From Dallia pectoralis (lineage: Eukaryota > Chordata > Actinopteri > Esociformes > Umbridae), in assembly GCA_029465975.1 (NCBI GenBank), contig CM055736.1, positions 7,446,795-7,510,794 of the forward strand: a DNA stretch of 64,000 nt, given 5' to 3'. How positions within the stretch are numbered: the first letter of the stretch is position 1; each line of letters starts with the position of its first letter. The position numbers were made by a program, and so were the translations under genes. Shown here piece by piece: positions 48,286-59,207 of this stretch. Below the pieces are notes generated by a model that was given only the letters and a program-made list of their open reading frames with translations, searched no databases and was not told the DNA's origin.

Positions 48286-51200
48286 GTAAGGATTTCATAT
48301 TTACATGGCGGCAGTATTCTTCAAGATGATTGTCGTAAGGGACTTTGTTGATATCGTAGTCATTGGTTGTAGTTCTGTCGCATGTGCTTAGTTATTCTGG
48401 AACAGTTGAGGCATTGCACATTTGAAAGATATGTTACTCAATTGGGTCATCTGTGTTCTGAATACTTTAACATTTATACAACTGCGGTCGATTGTCAATT
48501 TACTGAAATTGAAGGTTGATTGGTGCGTCTGTTTCATCTGTGATACCTGATTGGGTACATGAAGGGTACCCCTTCTGTTTCATCTGTGATACCTGATTGG
48601 GTACATGAAGGGTACCCCTTCTGTTTCATCTGTGATACCTGATTGGGTACATGAAGGGTAGCCCTTCTGTTTCATCTGTGAAACCTGATTGGGTACATGA
48701 AGGGTACCCCTTATGTTTCATCTGTGATACCTGATTGGGTACATGAAGGGTACCCCTTCTGTTTCATCTGTGATACCTGATTGGGTACATGAAGGGTACC
48801 CCTCCAGAATGACTCACAACACGTAACGCTGTCAGTGCTTCCCTCTTAGATGGCGCTGAGCGGTCACCCAGTTGCATGTGCATCTGACATACTGACCCTT
48901 GATCCCCATCTGCATCGTAACCCCGCTGTCTCGCTCATTAACTGATCTCAGGTCTGTATGGAACAGGTCCCAGGCCACCTGGAGGGCTCCAAGTTCCACC
49001 TGCACCCGGCCCAGGGCCAGCAGGTCAAGCAGTACCTGACGCTGGGTTCCAAGCTCGCCGGAGGACAGGGGGGTCACCTTCACGCCCAGGCAGGGCAGCA
49101 GCTGGGCAACGTCCCCGTGATGAGGAACGGCCACATGGCCTCCGTCAGTGGCAGCAGCAGCCCCAGTAGCCCTGTTACTCTGCTGAGTCTGACAGGGTCC
49201 CACGACAGTGAGGTGAGTTCTCGTTTTTTGTCATTCGGGGTTCGCTCCAGTTTGTGACTTTAGGTATTCCGTGTTGTCAGAGAGTCATTTTCCCTGGGCA
49301 GTGATGACTTTGTAACCCAAGGGCAGTTGTGATTGAGTCGTACATTTTCTGGCCAGACGAACTTCGGCCGTGCTGCGATGTAAACAGCATAGGAGTTTCT
49401 GGTGATCCCTGTTCTGTTCTGAAATGCGTATCAATAACGTCAGACATTGTGTTAGTGATGAGGTTCTCTTTTAATGAGGACACTTCTTTGATTACATTGC
49501 CAGAATGTCTGCTTAAGTCTAGAATGGTGGTGAAGAGATTTCTGCTATTGGCCCGGGAACTTGACTGTTCATATCTGGAATGTCAACATCTGAGAGACAC
49601 GATTAAAGATGATGCAAAAATAAACGTTATCTTAAATTAAAACCTGAACATTTGGTCAGCTATCAGTATATATATTTTTTGTCATCTATCAAAAAAATGT
49701 GTGGGATATGTATGGTATTGAGAATCAACTTGAGAATTACACGGAGGCTGCAATCAGTTGCAGAATATAACTCAATTTTTTTTTAGTTTCCAATGGATGA
49801 AGTTATTGATGATTTGATCAACATGGAGTCTGGGTTTCATGACGGATTGGATTGCATGGACTCAGGCATCATGATGCAAAATAATGTAAGTGTGAATGCT
49901 CATATTAATTGTTGTGTTATTTGAAAACATCCAAAGAAAAAATATTTAATTAGCAAAATATGAATATATGAAAATATGCAACCGTGCAATCAGGGCCGTG
50001 CAGAGACCTTAGGAGGGGCAGGTGCTCAAAGTATAAAAGGGGCACATTTAAACGATACGCTCTAAATATCAATACAGCAATATATTGTGAAGCATTCCTT
50101 GCTGATTTGCGTATCGAATCGGATGATTATGTATTGATACGGCAACAAATTCTGTGATGCAGTTTTGAAAAAGAAACAGAATAGAAAAGACAATTTTAAG
50201 TTTAAAAGTAAAAAAATATTTTCTGTCCACCTAATAATAACTCTGGGATTAGAAACGTTTAAAAAGTTGTCCCAACCTATTGTCTTTTTCTTCTCTGTTC
50301 TACAAAATAATTAAGAACAGCTTGTCTTTTTTCTTCTCTGTTCTACAAAAACTAATTAAGAACAGCTGTTATAGTAAGAACTATCAGTCATTACTCATGA
50401 ATACACACTGCTGCTATATGCACCATAGTATACAATGTGTTAAACCTATCAGTCATTACTCATAAATACACACTGCTGCTGCAAGCACCATAGTATACAA
50501 TGTGTTAAACCACCATAGTATACAAATGTGTTAAACATATCAGTCATTACTCATGAATACACACTGCTGCTACATGCACCATAGTATACAATGTGTTAAA
50601 CCACCATAGTATGCAATGTGTTAAACCTATCAGTCATTACTCATGATAGAAATAAACGTAGTTAGTATTAACCTGGCAGTCAAGCTCAACAGGAAGTTAC
50701 CATACAGGCCCCCTGTCTCATATCACTTTCCTGCCAGCCCTGACGCAGTGACTTTTGATTTGTTATAGAATAAACATGGACTCATGATAATATGTAAATA
50801 TTGTGATCATGATTTCAAATTGCATTGTGACTATGAGATAAAGTTGGACTTTGATTGATTATTTGATATTTTTACATTTATTTCCAGAGAGCTATTATTG
50901 AGTTCACAGGCTATAGTGGTCTTGCCTTTGTAAACACTGTTGCTATTGTAGGAAAAAAATATTAATTCCTGAATTGTTTTTAGTTTTATAATGATAATTA
51001 AGAGAATGGGAAAATCTGAATAAGCCTTACCAGTGTTGTGATAATTATTTTTAAGGCACTCTACGTTAAAAAAAATAATGTATTATAATAATAGTTTAGT
51101 CAAATAACAACAAAAGGACCAGACTCCTCGATCCCTGTGAACTTTTCAGCACAGTTTCATGAGTTTTCGTGAAATAGACCCGATTTTTGTACCCAAAATT

Positions 51201-54200
51201 TTTGACATCCACACGTAAAAGGTTGTTTTTTCGTGTCCTGGACCCGATTTTCTTGAGGTGTTGAAAGTAAGTGTCGTGATTGGTTGACTCAACTTGCATT
51301 TCAACCAGGAAGTGGGCGTAGCTTGAATTTTAAACGCGACGGACTTAACTTTCTTGAATATGAATAACTCTTTTTATTACTATAAATATTAAACAAAACC
51401 CTGACTCTTACTTTTGCCCTAACCCTAACCTTAACCAATACCTAACATTTCGATTTACTTATTTCTTTAACGTGTTGTTGACCAAAAACGTTTGTTGTGC
51501 TTTTTTGTGTGTGTGACAATTTTCCGTGGAGTCCCAAATATTACGTGTCCTGTACACAAAAAAACTAATCGTGTCCAGGACACGAAAAAACTAACTTTTA
51601 CGTGTGCATGTCAAAAATGTTGGTTACAAAAATCGTGTCTATTTCACGAAAACCTGTGATATCGTGTTAGAACTTTTCTCCCTCAAACAGCACGCTAACG
51701 TTACTTACACTACAAGCTATAACAGCAGTATAAGCAACTTATCTGCATGCTCTCTTCACATCACATTGTTCTTTAAAAATAATAATAAGTAAAAAAAAAC
51801 ATCAAAATCACTTCGCGGAGAACAAAACATCACCAGATGCCGCGGTGTTGAAAATACCCTCTGGTAATAAAAAAAAATGCGCGTGCGGCGTGAGGAATCG
51901 TCCCGTTTTGATGAGGTCGTTGTCGTCAGGTGAAAGGTCATCACGTGGATCATTTCATTTACGGCGAAATTATTATTCATAAATGTTACTAATATTTAGA
52001 TTGGGCATGGGCAGGCATTCACAAAAGGGCATGTTATTTCAAAAAAAATTTAGGAAATGTTGCTTTGACAAAAGGGCACTTTGGGCACCAAGGGGCAAAG
52101 GGCCAGGTGCTCAAGCACCCAACGCCCCCCCCCCTCTGCACGTGCCTGCGAGCAATTAATATTCAGGTGTTCCTGTGTGTGTTGACTGCTTTCGCCATTA
52201 TTCGTTTATCCTGATGTGATTTCAACGAGATCATTGATCTTCTTGATACTCATCAACATCAGATTGTGGGCAGTTAAGTTAAGCTTGAAAGTTAAATTGG
52301 TTGGCCAACTGCTTTGGCAAACTTAAAGGAGCCGTGGGAACGTCTAGGAACTGCCTCCGCCAAACATTAACCTTCAGGCTTCACTTGCTCGGGAAAAAAG
52401 GAGCAGGCTTGGGGTCAGATTAAGTCCACTGATGAGTCAGAGTTCATTTCACCAGGGTTGAGGGCTTAAAGCATTGCTCACATTTCTCAAGTGGCCCAAC
52501 AATACAGATTAATCTGCAAGTGATGTCATTACATGTCCACAGAGTGAGAATAATGTGCTAATTAGTGAAAACAAAGTATTTCATTCTTTCCCGTTACTGA
52601 AAGACCTCTATGGTCATTGGCCACTTCGAGAAAGGTTGGGTTGTAGGATGGAGGGAGAATAGCAAGGCTCTTGCTAAATATCAACAACCGAAAAAAAAGG
52701 AGCTTATTCAGACTAGGCATTCCTTCAGGGGAGGAAAAATGCACGCTCGGCAGTAGAGACAAGTGTTCTCCGTACGGACTAGGTCCGGGGTGGAATTTGA
52801 ATACTTTTCGTCATGCTTTGACAGAGGCTCATTTGAGTAGTGATTACTGCTACACCTGAAGCCAAAACAAGAATATATGGAGTACTGCTGGAATTGTCCA
52901 CACAGCAATTCAAAACAGAGACAGTGACAAGAGGCCAACCAAACAGACGTAGACAAACTGAAAGACAAAGACACACATAGAGAGAGAGAGAGAGAGAGAG
53001 AGTTAGACAGACAAACCGACAGAAAGGCAGGAAGACAAAGATAAATACAAAGAGTCTCTGTGTGTGCATCGGCGTACGACATAAAAGAAGAGTAGCGATT
53101 TAGAGCGAGGCAGTGAGGCATCGGATTGGGTTAATGCTTACACTCCCGATGGGCTTGTTCAGATATGATAGCGCCTTTAAATGGATCAATTCATTCTAAT
53201 TAGTCATACTGTACGATGCATCATGTCAACATGTCCCGACGACACAGATGGGAACGGATTGAAGTGATTACCAGGCGAGCAGTCAGGGGACTGTTGCAAT
53301 CTTTCATTTTGATAAGCGTACACCAACCCCACAGTACCCCCACCCGAATCCCCCCAGTCCGAGATAATGAGAGCGGCTGAGAGAACGCCGCCGAATCGCA
53401 CAGCAAACCGACTGCAAATACGGAGAGAAGTCCTCGGTTCCCTCTTTGTCTCCTTCGCTCCCATAACTTGACCTCTGTTCTTATCCCTCTCCACGCTTCT
53501 CCATGAACAGAGTATCATCACATGCAGTGATAGATTGGCTTTACACAGCTTGTGGCTTTTGCAGGATTCCCAGAAATACAGAGCTAGTTTCAATTCGACA
53601 CGCTTGAGTCGTAACAATATCTCCCAGTGCAACCCCCCACCGCATTCCAACCGAGACACTGAAAAACCATGTAGTTATCACGCTTGTTGGGAAAATATAT
53701 ATGTCTATTCTCTTACACTAGGCAAGCGGCGTAGAAAAACAGTTTGGTCTCTGTTTGGACGGGTTATGATCCCGGCCTTCATTCAATGGGGTGCTATTTT
53801 GAACACAGAAGCCTCAGTGTTTGGAGGCTCTTACGATGAGTATGGCTTGATGGCTTGCTGATATGGATACTACTAGGCTGGTAAACATGGGTACAGACCC
53901 AGGTCATACACCAGGAGAAGGGCCCAGATAGGTCTGTGTTAAGGAAGGGCCCCTGGCAGTAAGAGATTGAGGCCCCTAGCCTCTCCTTACAGGCCAAACG
54001 AAGCATCGGCCTGAGGGCTGAGAAGCGACAGTGTTGCCAACATGGCTGCCGAAGTCAATCGCTTTTTAAAGTAGCAATGATTTCTAACCTGGGGAGAGCA
54101 TGAGGCCCCTGGGCGATGTTCTGTCTGCGTATTTAACCACCACCTGACCTCCAACCTCCATGCACTCTCTTCCCCAGGGCTCCCTGAGCGGCAGCATGCT

Positions 54201-57200
54201 GGACGTCTACGGGGGTGAACCAGGTATGACCACAGCCCCTCACAGGCCAATGAAACCCACCTCGTGCCCCACTAAACTGACCTCTGTAAAAAAGGAATTC
54301 ACAGGTACGGCTATAGCGCTGAATGTGACCAGGTGTAACCAGATCACATCACGGGACATGGGGAACATACAACCCTAGGTAGCATTGGCTGAGTCAAATG
54401 AACATAGGATTGTGGATAGCCTTTCCTGAATTAGCATTTGCTAGTCAAAAATCTGGTGTTAGGATTAACCTAAACAGCCTTCCGGGTTGATTAAGTTGTT
54501 CATAATGTCTATTAGTGGCCAATGGGAGACAAAGGGGAGCTCTTCCTGCCAAATATACTTCATACTGCTTCTATAAGCCTATGGGAGACTGATTTGAGTC
54601 GAGGTCCATAGACTCTGGCGCATATATACTTGGAAAAGCCCTTCTCATTAGTCCAGATATGTGTTGCATTAACGCGATAAAAACAAAACCTGCATAGCGA
54701 ATCTGCATCCTTGGAAAAAGTCTACTCTCTGCTTATTTGCAGTACTGTCTTTCATGCCGGAGTTCTAACAGTTTAGTTCCCTGTCTAACTGTATGAAGTC
54801 CAACGTAGAAGAACGATAAAGGAAACTTGGATAAATGTGTTAACATGTAGTTAGCCAGGTGTTTGGTTCCAGATTGTTCCAAACGTATCACTCATGTACT
54901 AACTTATCAAGGGCCACAGTTAACAGTGTATAGAGAAGCGCCATGTATTATTTTGTCTTTCAATGCCCAAACACAAAGCACCTCTTTGAGACATTTTTGT
55001 TCTTCTCTTGAATGCCATGCATCAAGTAAAGCTAATTGATTTAGGAAATAGAACGCATGCCCGAAGAACTCTTCACTGCGATGAGAATTTAACTAGATTA
55101 ACTATATTTTTCATATAAGTTTGCAGACAGACAATGTGCAGTTCCACAGAGTTCTAAATGACCTTATTGACTCAACAGAGACGAATTGAGAAATCCAGTC
55201 GCAGGTTCCAATTATATCATTTGGGGAAAATGTGAATATGATTGTCCTGGCATGCCTTCTTCTCCCTTGGGTAGATGACCAAAATTGTTGAGCAGCCTTA
55301 ATTGCCCGGCTGAGTGGCTTAAAACAAGCACATTCAAGCCTTTTCACAATGAACCAAAGAAAAAGAGATGTTGGCTGGGGCAAACTGGGTGCGGGGATAA
55401 ACATGTTTGTGTGTGGAAGGATTCTGCGCTGCTGGTGGCCGGCACCGCCGGAATGATCTCTGGTTCCGGTGTGACCTCCACAACCACCGCAGAAATAACA
55501 GGGGCAGATGTTTCACAGTCGTTGAAACATAGGGACTTTAATTTTAATTGTGCTATTTTAATTCGGCTGTTTCCCTCTCTCTGTTGTCCACAGAACATGA
55601 AACAAGAGTGATGGTCAAAGAACGACAGAAGAAAGACAACCATAATTTGAGTATGTGCAGACTTGTCTCAGAACAGAACCACCTTCTGTTCTGAATATTC
55701 ATTTGACTCGTCTCAATACAGAACCACCCTCTGTTCTGAATATTAATTTGGGGCACAAATGTAACTCCGTTCTCCCTTACCCCCTCGGTACCTTTCTGAC
55801 CAGTTGAAAGAAGACGAAGATACAACATCAACTACAGAATTAAGGAGCTTGGAACAATGATACCGAAGTCAAACGACCCGTGAGTCATCAGGTGTTTTTC
55901 TATTCTATCAATCAAGTCCATATAATCAAGGTTGTAGAGTGAGGAAAACACCCAGATATCTGGCTGGTGCCGCTAAGCATAATGCATTCCAAGAACATCC
56001 ATGCAAATGGTGCTAATTGAATTCTATAATATACTGGGGAGCACATTTTGCTACCATTTCAAGAGTGTACTTGAGAAGCTATTGTAGTCTCCACGACCTG
56101 CTAAAACTGCAAGTCTCTGTCCACCTTGGACTCTCAAAGGCAGACTATGGCTCAGAGCAAAATAAATAAATAAATGAAGATGGGGTCAACCCAAAGAGGG
56201 CTCCCCCCATTTAAATCAAAGTTTGAGCACAATTGGCCCACTAAGATGAACTACAGAAGCTGGAATTGGAATCCGTCTGGCCTAACCGCAATTGAACTTT
56301 TGATAGAAATTAAATGGAAGGTGACCGTTGTCGCCTTGCCATTAAGACAAGATAAAGAAGATTATTAGCCGTGCAGCAGACCAACGTCTTGCCCCAAAGA
56401 AAAGAACCGTTTACAAGGTTTTTTCTCCTTTTTAAAGTAACGGTATCAGGGAATGGGTAGTGCACTTTGGCCTCTTCCGCAGTCCAATTCTCTCTTCACG
56501 GCGCCTTGCCTCTTGCGCGACACCTATTTTTACCTGAGGATTAATTTTACCTCGCAAGGGGTTCCAAAATTGACTCTTCGCAGATACACTTAACTATTCT
56601 ATTAAAATTCCCATTCAAAGAATGGATGTAATGTCCGAGAATGAATAATTGGCCCACTAAATCACCATTTCATAGTCAAATATAAAAAATGGGTACCTGT
56701 GTAAGTTCTGGGTTTTTTGGGGGTTTGCACAGAGCATTCCGCTGACGCGGTGAATAAAAGGTTATCTTTTATATCTCTCTGCCGTAGCGACATGCGCTGG
56801 AACAAAGGCACCATCCTGAAGGCGTCCGTGGAGTATATCAAGTGGCTGCAGAAGGAACAGCAGCACGCCCAGCACCTGGAGACCAGGCAGAAGAAGCTGG
56901 AGCAGGTCAACAGGAGACTCCTGCTCAGGATCCAGGTACCATTCAGGACTGACGCCGTTAAAAACGGGGGGGGCAGCGAATCACATAACTCCTCCGCAAA
57001 TGACCTACACGTTCTCCACCCCCCGTACACCCCAAACGCACACTGATTTCTTTCCACCTAGCGCCTCCTAGTCTCCCTGAAAGTTCACTGTTAAAAGTTG
57101 ACTGTTGACACACAATGATGGACAGCACTGACACAACCACAGACATCCTGGCTAATCGTACAGCAAAAGGGAGTCCCGCATAAAGACAGATTCTACCGGA

Positions 57201-58342
57201 ACGTAGATGCTTCAAACTCTCATCGCATTCCCCAACACTTAATCCCACGGTGCTGGACAGAGCGGCAGGTTAACCATTATCCGGGGTAGATTGACAACAC
57301 ACTGTCGTCCCTATTGTTACGGCTCTGTTAGATCTGATGGGCCCTCTCTCTCTCTCCCTTAAAAGACCTCCTGTGGGAAACATATTGCTCCACCACTGAC
57401 ATCTGATTGATGGGGTTTGGTCATTGGTTCCATCCTGTCATGTTTATAACACAAACGCCTGAGGGCCCCAGGCTAACTCCTGAGAGGGACGGTCAGGAGA
57501 AACTCAACCTGGTCCCCAGGCTATTTGTATGAAAGTGGCCGGGAACGAGATTAGCGGACACGAGGAGGGCTATATTAAACGGGATGACCTCTAATACATT
57601 AGAGTGCTATTTAAAGTCCATCCATTATCATTAACGAGACTATGAGGGATATATATGTGTGTGTGTGTCTGTGTGTGTGTGTGTGTGTGTGTATGTGTGT
57701 GTGTCTGTGTCTGTGTCTGTGTGTGTGTGTAAGACACATCGACTCACACTAAGCTCATTCTGCTAATTGTCATCTACTTCATCTTCATCAAACCTGTTTT
57801 CCATTATTGTGTATTTGAGGAGGACCCTGTCCTGATCCTTGGTCCATTTCTTTGTGTTCCAGGAGTTGGAGATCCAGGCCCTTGCTCACGGTCTCCCCAA
57901 CATGGCCACTTCTCTGGGTACTGTAGAGATGTCCTCCCAACTACTCAAACAACCACAGCAGCACCAACCCCAGGCTTCCCAGTCCACAGAGACCCACCTG
58001 GGTCCCCAGCCGCCCCTATACCATGGAGAGGTAAATGGGGAATACCTCCAGAGGACCTCCATGCTAGCCGTGACCCCTGGGGCAACTGAGCAGGGTCAGG
58101 GGTCGGTCGACGGCTCCAGCACCTCTTTCTCCGACCCGCTGTCTCACTTTACAGACTTCTTCAGTGTCTCCCTCAAAGAGGAGCAGCGCTTGGAGGAGAT
58201 CCTCATGGAGGATCCGCTCTCCCCGTTCGCCACCGACCCGTTGCTTTCCGCCGGTTCGCCCACCGCCGGTTCGCCCCCCACCTCCAAGGACTCGAGCCAA
58301 AGGAGCAGCTTCAGTTCGGATGACGCCGATGACAACCTATGA
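48220..58342 (+). CDS. tfec: tfec, bHLH-zip transcription factor EC (whole gene, 8 coding exons)
   Basis: Spliced product of 432 residues made of exons 48220-48285, 48967-49212, 49787-49885, 54178-54304, 55594-55650, 55804-55879, 56788-56935 and 57863-58342. All introns are GT-AG and the phases agree. Family knowledge: MITF/TFE proteins bind E-box/M-box DNA as dimers in the nucleus. Seen here: an MITF-like N-terminal exon, an acidic activation segment (about residues 107-120), a basic region with IERRRRYN (199-206), a helix-loop-helix and leucine zipper to about residue 280, and a C-terminal tail ending in a Ser/Asp-rich stretch. TFEC rather than MITF or TFEB is indicated by NINYRIKEL in helix 1, VEYIKWLQKEQQ in helix 2, LSGSMLDVY in exon 4, and the C-terminal SLKEEQRL and RSSFSSDD motifs. 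The MITF exon 3 segment is absent. Two psi-K-x-E sumoylation-type sites are visible (VKKE 174-177, LKEE about 377-380). The human protein is shorter (about 347 residues); the difference is mainly the MITF-like N-terminus and the longer tail. Confidence 0.93.
48528..48803. repeat. 46-bp minisatellite in tfec intron 1
   Basis: Six copies of a 46-bp unit (TCTGTTTCATCTGTGATACC then TGATTGGGTACATGAAGGGT and ACCCC). The copies differ at only a few bases. Each carries a GGGTACCC palindrome except one changed to GGGTAGCCC. It ends about 160 bp before exon 2. Confidence 0.92.
48952..49212 (+). CDS. tfec: tfec exon 2, with two possible in-frame acceptors
   Basis: Encodes the MITF-like N-terminal segment: VPGHLEG followed by QGQQVKQYL, which matches the family motif QRQQVKQYL. 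It ends SGSHDSE-like at a GTGAGT donor in phase 0. The family start (V of VPGHLE) fits the acceptor after 48966. A second AG at 48950-48951 would add five in-frame residues (VCMEQ). A branch-point-like TTAAC around 48939-48942 is only about 10 nt from the first AG but about 25 nt from the second, so I favour 48967. The SSPSSPV stretch (Ser-Pro near residue 90) lies where MITF has its ERK-phosphorylated Ser73 (PNSP). The exon is rich in Gly, His and Gln (HLHAQAGQQLG), more than in MITF. Confidence 0.9.
49213..49786 (+). other. tfec intron 2
   Basis: 574-nt intron with a GTGAGT donor and a T-tract acceptor. No repeat or other feature recognised. Confidence 0.85.
49787..49885 (+). CDS. tfec: tfec exon 3, acidic activation helix
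   Basis: Encodes 33 residues, FPMDEVIDDLINMESGF and on to MMQNN. This is the MDDVIDDIISLES-type acidic helix which in MITF/TFEC binds the co-activator p300/CBP. A T-rich tract ending TTTTAG precedes it and GTAAGT follows. Both ends are phase 0, so the exon could be skipped without a frameshift, as is known for related family transcripts. The upstream intron is 574 nt; the downstream intron is 4.3 kb and holds an hAT element. Confidence 0.92.
50380..50645. repeat. About 64-bp tandem repeat inside the hAT element
   Basis: Four imperfect copies of a unit containing CTATCAGTCATTACTCAT, CACACTGCTGCT and CACCATAGTATACAATGTG. One copy is shortened to the last part only. It lies within the non-coding interior of the transposon. 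Confidence 0.75.
51140..51672. repeat. Foldback (long inverted repeat) element nested in the hAT
   Basis: The left arm (about 51140-51252) and right arm (about 51565-51672) are inverted copies of each other. TTTTCGTGAAATAGAC, TTTTTGACAT, CACACGTAAAAG and TTTTTTCGTGTCCTGGAC occur in the same order when the right arm is reverse-complemented. About 310 bp separate the arms, including a degenerate telomere-like stretch (CCCTAACCCTAACC, 51418-51431). There is no ORF. It is probably a MITE or foldback element inserted in the larger transposon; a clear target duplication was not resolved. Confidence 0.7.
52157..54177 (+). other. Rest of tfec intron 3, with possible conserved non-coding DNA
   Basis: No gene is seen. 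An AGAG microsatellite lies at 52979-53002. The stretch 53150-53480 has mixed, non-repetitive sequence with a TCTAATTAGTC homeodomain-type core and a locally raised GC content. It looks more like a conserved element than decayed repeat, but that is only an impression. Confidence 0.4.
54178..54304 (+). CDS. tfec: tfec exon 4
   Basis: Encodes GSLSGSMLDVYGGEPGM and onward to VKKEFT, ending after one base of the next codon (phase 1) at GTACGG. LSGSMLDVY and the SCP motif match human TFEC (LSGSILDVYSGEQG). VKKE keeps the sumoylation consensus that MITF has as IKRE. The acceptor is a pyrimidine-rich CTTCCCCAG. Confidence 0.92.
55594..55650 (+). CDS. tfec: tfec exon 5, start of the basic region
   Basis: A 57-nt exon encoding EHETRVMVKERQKKDNHNL. 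KERQKKDNHN is invariant across MITF/TFE proteins. It has VMVKERQ where most relatives have ALAKERQ. The acceptor is TTGTCCACAG and the donor GTATGT. One base is left over and combines with exon 6 to give the Ile of IERRRR. Confidence 0.93.
55804..55879 (+). CDS. tfec: tfec exon 6, DNA-contacting basic region and helix 1
   Basis: Encodes (I)ERRRRYNINYRIKELGTM and IPKSNDP. The Glu and first Arg residues of ERRRR are the E-box contacting residues of this family. The Tyr in NINYRIKEL distinguishes TFEC from MITF/TFEB/TFE3, which have NINDRIKEL. The intron before it is only 153 nt. The exon ends with two bases of the Pro codon at GTGAGT (phase 2). Confidence 0.95.
56788..56935 (+). CDS. tfec: tfec exon 7, helix 2 and leucine zipper
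   Basis: Encodes DMRWNKGTILKASVEYIKWL, then QKEQQ, a Glu/Gln/Lys-rich coil and NRRLLLRIQ. This is helix 2 running into the zipper that restricts dimerisation to the MITF/TFE family. IKWLQKEQQ is TFEC-like (MITF has IRKLQREQQ). Acceptor CTGCCGTAG, donor GTACC, ends in phase 0. Confidence 0.95.
56936..57862 (+). other. tfec intron 7 with a TG microsatellite
   Basis: A (TG)n tract with TC interruptions spans about 57650-57730. The sequence just before it (57540-57640) is non-repetitive. No other feature was seen. Confidence 0.6.
57863..58342 (+). CDS. tfec: tfec exon 8 (C-terminal exon with stop)
   Basis: Encodes 159 residues from ELEIQALAHGLPNMATSLGT to a TGA at 58340-58342. The first part completes the zipper. 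The middle is a Gln/Pro-rich linker (about residues 300-320) that lacks the IKQEP-type second sumoylation site of MITF. The end carries FSDPLSHFTDFF, SLKEEQRLEEILMEDPLSPF, DPLLSAGSP and RSSFSSDD, in the same order as human TFEC. The AGSPTAGSP and PPTSKDSSQ stretch is a small species-specific expansion. Serines in the tail resemble the GSK3/AKT-type sites of MITF. Confidence 0.93.
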   Translation, partial: ELEIQALAHGLPNMATSLGTVEMSSQLLKQPQQHQPQASQSTETHLGPQPPLYHGEVNGEYLQRTSMLAVTPGATEQGQGSVDGSSTSFSDPLSHFTDFFSVSLKEEQRLEEILMEDPLSPFATDPLLSAGSPTAGSPPTSKDSSQRSSFSSDDADDNL

Positions 58343-58505
58343 ACCCTGACCCCGCATGTGACCGCGTGTGTACAAGGACATGCAAGCGGTCGCTCACCCA
58401 GTCACTGCAGGGATTGGTTTTAGCCCAGCACCAAAAAAACCACAGTTAAATGATCACTACGAATCATCCAGAGCTTTTTTAGCGGGCACAGGTGTGTTAG
58501 TGCTG

Positions 58506-58511
58506 AATAAA
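58506..58511 (+). terminator. Candidate tfec polyadenylation signal
   Basis: First AATAAA after the tfec stop codon, giving a short 3' UTR of about 180 nt. A T-rich, ATTAAA-containing region near 59035-59055 could serve a longer transcript. Confidence 0.35.
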
Positions 58512-59207
58512 AGCCTGTGGATATCTAGGTTCAAGGCTAGTGACCACAGGCATGCCTGCTTTTTAAAACTTTGGTCAAAAAAGATGCACTTCTGCCCTTC
58601 CGGGAAGAACCAATGTGGAATCAGACTGAAAAAGGGAGATAAAGAATTGATCCATTACGATCATACAATAATGTTTTACAGTATACTGAACACATGAGTA
58701 TACAACTAAAACAGACTACTTCAATATATCCTGTCTTTGCAAAATGCCAAAAGAAGAAAGTACACTTTCCAGAGGTGTACCAAATGTATTGTATGAAAGT
58801 ACTTTAACTCACTGAGGTTTTCTTTGAATAATCTAGAGCTAGTTAATGGTGTTTCAGCTTCCAAAAATCAAATGCCGCAATGATACCAGCCCAAAAAAAC
58901 TAACACATCTATTGTTCGTCTTAAATGTATTTTTACAAAAGGTTTTGTGTATTTATATGTGTTTTAATCCATGTATTCCTAAACCATTTCAGTATATAAC
59001 GTTCTCTTTTGTATTCATATTCAGGGGTGGGGAAATATATTAAACCCCTTTTTTGATAGACTATGACTGGGCATGTTTTCATTATAATCACAAATGTTTT
59101 GTACCACACAACCAACACTAAAACTGTAACATTTATATTCAATGCAGCCAACTCAATGATTTAAAACAAATATATATATATATATATTTATTATATATGT
59201 GTGTGTG

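Larger units (their letters stand above)
49991..52148. mobile_element. Non-autonomous hAT-type DNA transposon in tfec intron 3
   Basis: The left end CAGGGCCGTGCAGAG and the inverted right end CAGGCACGTGCAGAG match at 13 of 15 bases. The flanks are CGTGCAAT (49983-49990) and CGAGCAAT (52149-52156), an 8-bp duplication with one mismatch, as hAT elements make. Subterminal segments also match in inverted orientation (GGGGCAGGTGCTCAA on the left; CAGGTGCTCAAGCACC near 52104 on the right). About 2.16 kb long. No transposase ORF or BED/hATC motif was seen, so it would need a partner enzyme. It contains a 64-bp tandem array and a foldback structure. Confidence 0.8.

Noticed and set aside
53204..53659. 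151-codon minus ORF in tfec intron 3
   Set aside because: No family motif and no supporting splice signals; the region is better explained as non-coding DNA.
56174..56368. Tc1-like WNWNPSGLTAIELL segment in tfec intron 6
   Set aside because: Only a weak resemblance to the SPDLNPIE block, with no other transposase motif or ends found.
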